Shown: positions 56,998-64,000 of the stretch, one piece after another
Layout of the letters: every line of letters begins with the position of its first letter
Position numbering within the stretch: the stretch's first letter is position 1
Assembly (NCBI RefSeq): GCF_030542105.1
Contig: NZ_JAUOFB010000001.1
Location: 372,001-436,000 of the forward strand
Direction of reading: 5' to 3'
Source of the DNA: Hymenobacter sp. BT730
Lineage (GTDB): Bacteria; Bacteroidota; Bacteroidia; Cytophagales; Hymenobacteraceae
Length of the DNA stretch: 64,000 nucleotides
The notes under the pieces: generated by a model
Told to the model about the DNA's origin: nothing
What the model saw: only the letters and a program-made list of their open reading frames with translations
Databases searched by the model: none
Translations under genes and position numbers: made by a program

Positions 56998-58406
56998 TTC
57001 CGCTGATATAGCCGGGGCGTGGCCGTAAGCTGGTAGCGCCCAAACACATGGGGGGCTTTGTATTGCAGTTCCGGCATCAGCCCCTTTTGGTCAAGGATAT
57101 AGCGGGGCGGGCTGGTGGCCATGTTGCGCGTAAGCCGCACTACAGCAGCATACTCATTCAGGTGGCCAAAATCGATTTGCGACAGGTCCCAGTCGAGGTA
57201 GGGAGTGGCCAGCGGGTTCTGCAGGTAGGGGCTTCGGTCGGGGCCCAGCACCAGCAGCGGTTGGTTGTGCAGGGCAGCGTAGGTGGGGTTGGGGCGCACC
57301 GCATAGCTGGTCTCACTGGGCAGCTGCAACACCTCAGCTAGGTGCAACTGGCTCCGGTAGCGTACAGTAGCAACTACCCCAATCAGTACCAACAACAGCA
57401 GATTAGTAAGCCAGGGGCGAGGACTTTTCTGCCACAGGAATAAGCTGAAATAGGCAGTTGGAGGCAGCAGCAGCGCCAGGCTGCCGGGAGCGGTGCCGCG
57501 CGTCAGTAGCAGAATGCCCAGCGCCACCAGCAGCCAACTCAGCATCAGCTGCTGAAACTTCACCTGAAAAACCAGCCCCAGCGGGGTTGTAAATGTGCGC
57601 AGCAGGGAAAGCACAAGCACGGCTCCTGGCACAATCAGCAGCTTAAGCTGCAACTCGCGGGGCAGCCCCTCCTGCGCCGCAGCCAGCCCATAGAGCATGG
57701 GTCGCAAATGAAACTGGTTAAAGCTCGGTAAGGCATCGGCATACAGGCAAAGGGTGCCTACCACTGCATACGGAAACAAAAAGCCGCACACCAGCAGCAG
57801 AAAGCTGCGGAAAGAGTTGGCGGCAAAGATGATAACGGCAAACAGACCCACCAGCAGAAACAGCGCCAGGGGCAGAAAGGCCAGGGCGGCCATACCAATT
57901 AGAAACCCGGCCCGGAACAGGCGGCGGTTATCGTAGCCTTCCCGTAGGGTGGGGAGCAGGGCACTTAGGGCATACACAACGCCGGTTTGCCCCAGCAGTA
58001 ATGGGGAAAGCGTGTCCAGGTCGGTGGTGATGCTGCCCAGCAGCAAGTAGGTAAGGGCAGCCAAATAGCCCCGCTCCGGGTGTACGCCGCTTCGGTTGAG
58101 CACAAAGTTAAGGCGCAGAGCCTGTGCCACCAGTGCCGCGAGGGCCAGAAGCCGGTACAGCCATACGGGGCGCGAGGCCACGGTATCCAACAGACCCATG
58201 AATATGGTGACCAGCGGGGCCATGCTGTCGTACAGGTCACGGTAAGGAATGGCGCCAGCATGAATTCGCTCCCCTACCAGCAGGGAGTGGAGCTCGGAGG
58301 GCGTTACTGGCAAACCTAATAGCAGCAGGGGCAGCCGCAGCCCCAGAATAAGCAGCAGCAGGGCTGCCAGCCGCGTAAGAAGCGTACTTTTGAAGAAACC
58401 TAACAA
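56994..58406 (-). CDS. Multi-span membrane protein, glycosyltransferase-like
   Basis: A 470-residue polytopic protein with about 9-11 hydrophobic segments in its first ~350 residues and a soluble C-terminal part. Early text LLVGERIHAGAIPYRDLYDSMAPL (near 42-65) resembles GT-C-type membrane glycosyltransferases (a lipid-linked sugar donor, active site on the periplasmic face), but the resemblance is short and no other confirming motif is seen. The C-terminal third reads like a small soluble domain (DWDLSQIDFGHLNEYAAVVRL). The start is a TTG at 58406. No sugar genes are adjacent. The stop lies in the 54-bp palindrome. Confidence 0.65.
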   Translation of the reverse strand: MLGFFKSTLLTRLAALLLLILGLRLPLLLLGLPVTPSELHSLLVGERIHAGAIPYRDLYDSMAPLVTIFMGLLDTVASRPVWLYRLLALAALVAQALRLNFVLNRSGVHPERGYLAALTYLLLGSITTDLDTLSPLLLGQTGVVYALSALLPTLREGYDNRRLFRAGFLIGMAALAFLPLALFLLVGLFAVIIFAANSFRSFLLLVCGFLFPYAVVGTLCLYADALPSFNQFHLRPMLYGLAAAQEGLPRELQLKLLIVPGAVLVLSLLRTFTTPLGLVFQVKFQQLMLSWLLVALGILLLTRGTAPGSLALLLPPTAYFSLFLWQKSPRPWLTNLLLLVLIGVVATVRYRSQLHLAEVLQLPSETSYAVRPNPTYAALHNQPLLVLGPDRSPYLQNPLATPYLDWDLSQIDFGHLNEYAAVVRLTRNMATSPPRYILDQKGLMPELQYKAPHVFGRYQLTATPRLYQRK

Positions 58407-58557
58407 GGAGCAGAAAGCAACAAACCGATGAATACGGCCGCCAGGTACCTACGCCGGGCGGGCCGTCCTCAAAAGTAGCACGCCGGCCGCGCACTTCGGC
58501 CGTAGCCGGCCAATAGATGCGGGGCATATCTATCAGTTTCAGAAGCCCCGAAACCCG

Positions 58558-58565
58558 TACCTTTG
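58558..58565 (+). promoter_or_regulatory. Possible -7 promoter box for rbfA
   Basis: TACCTTTG matches TAnnTTTG, 12 nt before the rbfA ATG; at the -33 distance is TTTC instead of TTTG. Moderate support. Confidence 0.4.
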
Positions 58566-58577
58566 TTTTTCTAACGT

Positions 58578-59006
58578 ATGGAAAGTAAACGACAACAGAA
58601 ATTTGCCAGCCTCTTACAGCAGGAGCTGGCCTCCGTCTTGCAGCGCGACCTGCCCCACCTGTTTCCCAGCCTGGCTCCGGGCATCAGCACCGTGCGCGTG
58701 TCGCCTGACTTAGGCGTAGCCCGCATTTACCTGAGCAGCCTGCTGGCCAACAGCGGCGAGGAAACCCTGGCCCAGGTGCGCGACAACAACAAAGCCATTC
58801 GCCAGGCCCTGGCCAAGCGCATCCGCAAACAGGTGCGCGTCATTCCCGAGCTGGTCTTCTTCCTGGATGACAGCGCGGCTTATGCCGCTCACATCGATAA
58901 GGTACTGGGGGAATTGAGCATTCCTCCGCCGCCATCGGAAGACGATACCGAACACCAGACTAACCCCAAGCGCCCGAAGCTTTTCGCCGACGAGGACGAG
59001 GAGTAG
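58578..59006 (+). CDS. rbfA: Ribosome-binding factor A
   Basis: A 142-residue KH-fold protein that helps mature the 30S subunit. The core reads KRQQKFASLLQQELASVLQ at the start, ISTVRVSPDLGVARIYLS (near 36-53), then RKQVRVIPELVFFLDDSAAYAAHIDKVL. The C-terminal tail is acidic and Pro-rich, longer than minimal RbfA, probably disordered. It has its own possible promoter (58558) and is divergent from the large membrane protein gene. A SAM-dependent methyltransferase gene follows. Confidence 0.94.
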   Translation: MESKRQQKFASLLQQELASVLQRDLPHLFPSLAPGISTVRVSPDLGVARIYLSSLLANSGEETLAQVRDNNKAIRQALAKRIRKQVRVIPELVFFLDDSAAYAAHIDKVLGELSIPPPPSEDDTEHQTNPKRPKLFADEDEE

Positions 59007-59120
59007 GTTATCCATTGCCCGTAATGAAGTGGTCAGCGGCCGGTTGAAAATTTCTCCACCGGCCGATGCACAAACGGGCTACGGATAACGCCAGAATATC
59101 AACTGCCAACGGACAACCCC

Positions 59121-59930
59121 TTGCATTACGACCCGATTAAACGCACCCTGGGCGAAGTATTTAACCGCACGCCCTGGCTCCGCCGCCTGTTTTATCACCT
59201 GCTTGATTTGCTGCTGCTGCGTACCTGGCACGTGCATAGGGAGCTGCGCCAGTGGGCGAAAGGCCGCCAGCAGGAACCTCTCGTGATTTTGGATGCGGGC
59301 TCGGGCTACGGGCAGTATACTTACTGGCTATCGGGGCTGAGCAAGCTCTGGACGATTCTGGCCGTGGATGTAAAGGAAGAGCAGGTAGCCGACTCCAACC
59401 GGTTTTTCCGGCAAATCAATCGGCCGCAGGTGCAGTTTGCCGTGCAGGACCTGGTGCTGTACCGCGAGCCGAATACCTTCGACCTGGCCCTTTCGGTGGA
59501 CGTGATGGAGCACATTCTGGAAGATGTGGAAGTATTCCGCAACATCCACGCCTCCCTCAAGGACGGCGGCATGCTGCTGATTTCGACCCCCTCTGACCAG
59601 GGCGGCTCCGACGTGCACGCCGACGACGAAACCTCCTTTATTGAGGAGCACGTGCGCGACGGCTACAACATACACGAGATTCAGCAGAAGCTGCGCACCG
59701 CGGGTTTTGAGCGTATTGAGGCCCGCTACAGCTACGGCGAGCCGGGCCAGGTTTCCTGGCGCCTGAGCATGAAGTACCCCATTCTGATGCTGGGCAAGTC
59801 GCGCCTGTTTTTCCTGGTGCTTCCTTTCTACTACCTCCTAACGTTCCCTGTTTGCCTGATTCTGAACTGGTTTGATGCCAATACCCGGCATGATTCCGGT
59901 ACCGGTCTCATTGTAAAAGCCTGGAAATAA
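59121..59930 (+). CDS. Class I SAM-dependent methyltransferase
   Basis: A 269-residue methyltransferase. The start is a TTG (59121): the family-like N-terminus HYDPIKRTLGEVF begins there and no ATG fits. Motif I is VILDAGSGYGQYTYWLSGL (~55-73), motif II acidic end AVDVKEEQVAD, and LALSVDVMEHILEDVEVF is motif IV-like. The C-terminal ~70 residues hold a hydrophobic segment (LFFLVLPFYYLLTFPVCLILNWF) suggesting membrane attachment. The substrate is unknown, possibly a lipid or quinone precursor. It stands between rbfA and the FtsX-type permease gene. Confidence 0.85.
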   Translation: MHYDPIKRTLGEVFNRTPWLRRLFYHLLDLLLLRTWHVHRELRQWAKGRQQEPLVILDAGSGYGQYTYWLSGLSKLWTILAVDVKEEQVADSNRFFRQINRPQVQFAVQDLVLYREPNTFDLALSVDVMEHILEDVEVFRNIHASLKDGGMLLISTPSDQGGSDVHADDETSFIEEHVRDGYNIHEIQQKLRTAGFERIEARYSYGEPGQVSWRLSMKYPILMLGKSRLFFLVLPFYYLLTFPVCLILNWFDANTRHDSGTGLIVKAWK

Positions 59931-60016
59931 AGCCTGGTGCACCGCCTGCTTAGCGGGAGTAACGTATCTTGCCCACTACCTCTGTCCTTTCTTCTTTCGC
60001 CTGATTTCCGCCCTGC

Positions 60017-61246
60017 ATGAACGTCGCTTTGCTCATTGCCCGGCGTTATTTTTCTTCCAAGAAGAAGCGCAACATCATCAGCATTATCTCCAATATTTCC
60101 ATGGTTGGAGTGGCCGTGGGCACTATGGCGCTTATCATTGTGCTGTCGGTGTTCAATGGGCTGGAGGACCTGGTACGCTCGCTCTACGGCAAATCCGACC
60201 CCGATCTGAAGATTACCGCCCTCAAGGGCAAGTCGTTTGAGGTAGATGCGCCGCTGCTCACGCGCCTGCGCGCCATGCCGGGCGTGGCCCTGGTAACGGA
60301 AGTAATTGAGGATAATGCCCTGCTGCGCTACCACGACCGGCAGATGGTGGTGAAGATGAAGGGCGTGAGCGACAACTTCTTCGCCCAAAGCAACATCGAC
60401 TCGGCCCTGGTGCAGGGCGACCACCGCCTGGAAAAAGAAGGCGGCGAGTATGCCCTCATTGGTGCCGGCGTGCAGCATGAGCTAAGCATAGCTCTGGATA
60501 ACCGCCTGGCGCCCCTCACGCTGCTGTACCCGCGCAATACCGGCAAGCGCACCCTTTCCTTCAACCCGGAAAATGCGTTCAACGAGCTGCCCATTCTGGC
60601 CGGCGGCGTGTTCCTCATCGAGCAGAACATCGACGACAGCTACGTTTTCGTGCCCCTGAATTTTGCGCAGAAGCTGCTGAACTACGGAGACAAGCGCACC
60701 AGCCTGGAGGTGAAAGTAAGCCAGAGCCGCACTATTGAAGAGGTAAAGGGCGAGGTGAAGGAGCTACTGGGGCCTAAATTCTCGGTGCTGGATTCTGATG
60801 AGCAGCACGTAAGCCTGCTGAAGGCCATTAAAGTGGAGAAGATGTTTGTGTTCATCACCTTCGCCTTTATTCTGCTCATTGCCTCGCTAAATATCTTCTT
60901 CTCCTTGTCGATGCTGGTCATTGACAAGCGCAAGGACGTAGCTATTCTGCAGGCTATGGGGGCCGGCCAGCGCACCATTCGGAATATTTTCCTGTTTGAA
61001 GGGGCTATTGTGGCGCAGGTAGGCGCTATTACCGGCCTGGTGATTGGGGTAACCATTTGCTGGCTGCAGCAAACTTTTCATCTGGTATCTATGGGTATGG
61101 CCACCAGCGTGGTCGATTCCTACCCCGTGAAGATGCAACTCTCTGATATTGTGTGGACCGGCGTTGCAATCATTATCATCACCATTGTTGTTTCTATCCG
61201 GCCGGCGCTTAGCGCCTCCAAGCTGGATATCAGAGACAACCTCTAA
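60017..61246 (+). CDS. FtsX-like ABC transporter permease (LolC/E-like)
   Basis: A 409-residue inner-membrane permease. One N-terminal helix (SIISNISMVGVAVGTMALIIVLSVFNGLED) is followed by a large periplasmic domain (~60-270). Three helices at the C-terminus follow the FtsX/LolE plan: ITFAFILLIASLNIFFSLSMLVIDK, then the GAIVAQVGAITGLVIGV segment, then VWTGVAIIIITIVVSIRPA. Homologues move lipoproteins from the inner membrane or act in cell division. The matching ATPase gene is not in the window. A short AT-rich region (61247-61417) separates it from the helicase gene. Confidence 0.88.
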   Translation: MNVALLIARRYFSSKKKRNIISIISNISMVGVAVGTMALIIVLSVFNGLEDLVRSLYGKSDPDLKITALKGKSFEVDAPLLTRLRAMPGVALVTEVIEDNALLRYHDRQMVVKMKGVSDNFFAQSNIDSALVQGDHRLEKEGGEYALIGAGVQHELSIALDNRLAPLTLLYPRNTGKRTLSFNPENAFNELPILAGGVFLIEQNIDDSYVFVPLNFAQKLLNYGDKRTSLEVKVSQSRTIEEVKGEVKELLGPKFSVLDSDEQHVSLLKAIKVEKMFVFITFAFILLIASLNIFFSLSMLVIDKRKDVAILQAMGAGQRTIRNIFLFEGAIVAQVGAITGLVIGVTICWLQQTFHLVSMGMATSVVDSYPVKMQLSDIVWTGVAIIIITIVVSIRPALSASKLDIRDNL

Positions 61247-61417
61247 TTCTGCCGCAAACATGTAACCTTCTTGTCTACTGTAGTAGCAAGTTGATAGACA
61301 CAGGTTGCCTATTCATCTTTTATATATAACTATTTGTAGATTAATTTTTACTTTTTAAAAGAATATCTGCTAGTTGGTATTTGTTCTTACTTTCAACGCC
61401 ATTTTTAGGCCGCCCTT
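61247..61417. other. AT-rich intergenic region before the SNF2 helicase
   Basis: About 170 nt, markedly AT-rich at 61310-61380, with the likely promoter for the helicase gene. No exact TAnnTTTG box was found; a near match around TATTTGTT (61378-61385) is not convincing. Confidence 0.4.
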
Positions 61418-64000
61418 ATGAAAGTTTCCACTTCAGAACCCTTTCAGATAGTCTACTCATTGCTGGAGCATGAGTACCTGGGCTACCTGTTTGAGTCATA
61501 TGTGGTCCAGCGTAACACACGCGGCCAATTGACCTTGCAGCACCAGAGTGTATCAGCAAAAAATGCTCCAGAATTTGCTGATGGCCTAGATGTTACCGAC
61601 TTCGAGATTGTGGCCCTCACGGACCAGATTCAGCAGGACGCCGTGATAAAGGAGTTCTGGCCCAAGAAGATTGCTACAGCTGATTTCTTCCTAAAAGTGT
61701 ACGACCCGGAAAAGGGCGACAAAGCACTGCAGGAACGCATCAGCAGCTACGTACAAAACCGCATGGGCCAGATTATGGACCGTTTGGCGGGCAAGCACGT
61801 CTTCATTATGGGCAAGGATGGCGAACCAACCTGGCACGAAATAGCCATGGCGCCGGAGCCGGCCTCCGTGCTCTTTCACTTCCGGCGTAATGACGACAAT
61901 ACCCATTATTTCCCTACCGTTCAGTACCGGGGCCAGCGCCTCGATTTCCAGTTTCGGGGAGCGGTACTGGTGTGTTGTCAACCCGCCTGGATGCTGCTGG
62001 ATGATGTGATTTATGCGTTCCGCAATGATGTGGACGGCAAAAAGCTGCAGCCTTTCCTCAACAAGAAGTTCATTGTAATTCCCCGGCAGGTAGAAGACAG
62101 CTATTTTCAGCGCTTTGTGGCCCCGCTGGTGGAGTCGTTTGACGTGCACGCCCGCGGCTTCGATATTCGCTCGGAGCGGTACGTAGCCCGGCCGCAGCTT
62201 ACTTTCTCCGATGTGCCCAGCGCCACCGTCACCACTCTGGAAGAGCCGCGCCCGCGCGGCACCCGAGGGCGGGCAGCAGCTTCTCTGACTGAAAGCGGTG
62301 GCGTGGCCACCATGGTGCAGCCTACCGAGCACATTCACTTCGACCTCTCTTTCCGCTACGGCGACCATACCGTACACAACAGCTACGACAAGCGGGTGTG
62401 CGTAAAGCTGGAAAAGAACGATGGTAGCTACATTTTCCACCGCCTGATCCGCAACCTCGACCTGGAGCAGGACATTATCCGGGAACTGCGCCAGCGCGCC
62501 CTGGAAGTGCGCAACGGCCGCGCCGTGCTGGAAAAGGCCACCGCCTTCCGCTGGCTGCACAGCTACGCGGAGGACCTGGAGCGTATGGGCTTCACGGTGC
62601 AGCAAAGCACCGAATCAGCCAAAGATTACTTCATCGGAGCCATTACCGTGCAGGTGGGCATCACTGAAACCAGTGACTGGTTTGATATCCATGGCACCGT
62701 TCGTTTTGGCGACTACGAAATACCCTTTATCCGCCTGCGTCCTTACATTCTGGGGCATCGGCACGAGTTTCGGCTGCCCAACGGGCAAATTGCCATTATA
62801 CCGGAAGAGTGGTTTACGGAGTACCTGGAGCTGTTTGCGTTTTCGGAGGAGCATCATCATTCCCTCACGCTACGCAAGCACCACGTAGCCCTGGTAAACG
62901 ACCTGCAGCACGGCAACCTGGCTACCGTAACCATGAGCCGCAAGCTGGAGCGCTTGCGCGAGTTTGAGGCGGTGGAGGATAAGCCCTTGCCCATGGGCTT
63001 TATTGGCCAACTGCGCCCTTATCAGAAAGCGGGCTACAACTGGCTGCACTTTGTGAAGGACTACCATTTTGGCGGCTGTCTGGCCGATGATATGGGTCTG
63101 GGCAAAACGGTGCAAACGTTGGCTCTGCTGCAGCACCGCAAGGAAAGTGGCGAATCCAAAGGGGCTGCCTCTCTGCTGGTAATGCCTACCTCGTTGGTAT
63201 ACAACTGGATGAGTGAGGCCTTGAAGTTCACGCCTGAGTTGCGCGTGCTGACTTATACAGGTACGTACCGCGACAAAAACGTGGAGCAGTTTCAGGACTA
63301 CGACCTGATTCTGACCAGCTACGGTATTGTGCGGCTGGATGCCGAAATGCTGAAAACGTATCAGTTCGACTACGTGATTCTGGATGAGTCGCAGGCCATC
63401 AAAAACCCTGGTTCTACTACCTCGCAGGCTGTGCGCGGCCTCCGCTCCCGCCACCGTCTCATTCTGACGGGCACACCCGTAGAGAACAGCACCATGGATT
63501 TGTGGTCGCAGATGTCATTCATCAACCCCGGCTTATTGGGCACACAGGCCTTCTTCCGTAAGGAGTTCCTAAAGCCCATTGAGAAGGAGAAGGACGAGCA
63601 CAAAACCAAGCGCCTGCACACGCTCATCAAGCCCTTTATCCTGCGCCGGCACAAGGCCCAGGTGGCCCGTGAGCTGCCCGATAAGATTGAGCACCTGAGC
63701 TACTGCACCATGACGGAGGAGCAGGCCCAGTGCTACGAGGAAACCAAGAGCTTCTACCGCAATAAAATCCTCAAAAACATTGAGGAGCACGGCACAGCCA
63801 ACACGCAGTTTATGCTACTGCAGGGCCTGACCAAGCTGCGCCAGATTGCCAACCACCCCCGCATGGCCGATGAAACCTACGAGGCCGAATCGGGGAAGCT
63901 GCGCGAGGTCATCCGCATGATCCGCAGCGTGGTAGCCGAAGGGCACAAGGTGCTGGTGTTTAGTCAGTTTGTGAAGCACCTGGATATTGTGCGGGCTTCC
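61418..64000 (+). CDS. SNF2-family DEAD/DEAH-box helicase (partial, runs off the right edge)
   Basis: An ATG at 61418 opens a frame that continues for 861 codons to the window's end, so the C-terminus is missing. The N-terminal ~540 residues are a poorly known region (YVVQRNTRGQLTLQHQ...). The helicase core follows: LRPYQKAGYNWLHF, then Walker A DDMGLGKT (residues 557-564), the DESQ box in VILDESQAIKN, SAT-like LTGTPVEN, then LRRHKAQVARELPDK and the start of the second core domain (GHKVLVFSQFVKHL). It is an ATP-driven dsDNA translocase of the Swi2/Snf2 family; bacterial members act in transcription recycling or DNA remodelling. Confidence 0.92.
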   Translation, partial: MKVSTSEPFQIVYSLLEHEYLGYLFESYVVQRNTRGQLTLQHQSVSAKNAPEFADGLDVTDFEIVALTDQIQQDAVIKEFWPKKIATADFFLKVYDPEKGDKALQERISSYVQNRMGQIMDRLAGKHVFIMGKDGEPTWHEIAMAPEPASVLFHFRRNDDNTHYFPTVQYRGQRLDFQFRGAVLVCCQPAWMLLDDVIYAFRNDVDGKKLQPFLNKKFIVIPRQVEDSYFQRFVAPLVESFDVHARGFDIRSERYVARPQLTFSDVPSATVTTLEEPRPRGTRGRAAASLTESGGVATMVQPTEHIHFDLSFRYGDHTVHNSYDKRVCVKLEKNDGSYIFHRLIRNLDLEQDIIRELRQRALEVRNGRAVLEKATAFRWLHSYAEDLERMGFTVQQSTESAKDYFIGAITVQVGITETSDWFDIHGTVRFGDYEIPFIRLRPYILGHRHEFRLPNGQIAIIPEEWFTEYLELFAFSEEHHHSLTLRKHHVALVNDLQHGNLATVTMSRKLERLREFEAVEDKPLPMGFIGQLRPYQKAGYNWLHFVKDYHFGGCLADDMGLGKTVQTLALLQHRKESGESKGAASLLVMPTSLVYNWMSEALKFTPELRVLTYTGTYRDKNVEQFQDYDLILTSYGIVRLDAEMLKTYQFDYVILDESQAIKNPGSTTSQAVRGLRSRHRLILTGTPVENSTMDLWSQMSFINPGLLGTQAFFRKEFLKPIEKEKDEHKTKRLHTLIKPFILRRHKAQVARELPDKIEHLSYCTMTEEQAQCYEETKSFYRNKILKNIEEHGTANTQFMLLQGLTKLRQIANHPRMADETYEAESGKLREVIRMIRSVVAEGHKVLVFSQFVKHLDIVRAS

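Noticed and set aside
1-64000. tRNA, rRNA, CRISPR arrays or insertion sequences
   Set aside because: No cloverleaf-forming sequence with a T-arm motif, no regularly spaced repeats and no transposase motifs were found by eye; a covariance-model scan would be needed to exclude short RNAs fully.

Overview
The window is one stretch of chromosome from a GC-rich member of the Bacteroidota, most probably Hymenobacter or a close relative in the Cytophagales. The reasons are a gliding lipoprotein of the GldJ type next to a PorP/SprF protein, Bacteroidota-only families (DUF4175, DUF4382, DUF4385, DUF6970), promoters of the TTG-N19-TAnnTTTG type, and few Shine-Dalgarno sequences. About 62 protein genes are called. 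I saw no tRNA, rRNA, CRISPR array or insertion sequence.

Left part (1-30.8 kb): the end of a phosphate transporter, two small genes, then a roughly 450-bp non-coding block (about 1850-2300) packed with DnaA-box-like 9-mers beside AT-rich tracts. This is a good candidate for the replication origin, and mnmG (gidA), a common origin neighbour, lies 3 kb away. A mostly minus-strand run follows: Ig-like lipoprotein, methyltransferase, mnmG, an ATE-like transferase, ybeY, an RsbW-like ATPase, a Q-rich DUF4175 membrane protein and exonuclease III. After it come comF, gldJ with a PorP/SprF gene, a large AsmA-like protein, small lipoproteins, fumC, a dodecin, and an ECF sigma factor paired with an anti-sigma protein that also carries a TonB-type domain.

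The centre (30.9-35.4 kb) holds the most interesting region: an aromatic amino acid operon, prephenate dehydratase - aminotransferase - prephenate dehydrogenase - DAHP synthase/chorismate mutase. Upstream, one promoter is followed by two tandem leader peptides whose cores are almost entirely Phe and Tyr codons. Each leader is followed by mutually exclusive antiterminator and terminator hairpins. The two units share sequence and look like a duplicated Phe/Tyr attenuator. The operon covers the first step of the shikimate pathway and the chorismate-to-Phe/Tyr branch, which fits control by charged tRNA-Phe and tRNA-Tyr.

Right part (35.4-64 kb): an acyltransferase; a tandem duplication of a two-gene unit (phosphoesterase lipoprotein plus small outer-membrane protein); radA; a TlpA-like protein lacking one redox cysteine; a radical SAM protein; an MscS channel; an erythromycin-esterase family protein; an overlapping operon rsmI-lnt-small gene-inositol phosphatase; a pterin dehydratase; a NADAR protein; two small acidic proteins; a phosphatase; glyA-tatC-rpiB; rbfA; a methyltransferase; an FtsX-type permease; and the first 861 codons of an SNF2 helicase that runs off the right edge. 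Two copies of a ~100-bp inverted repeat and several very long palindromic terminators between convergent genes are spread through the window.
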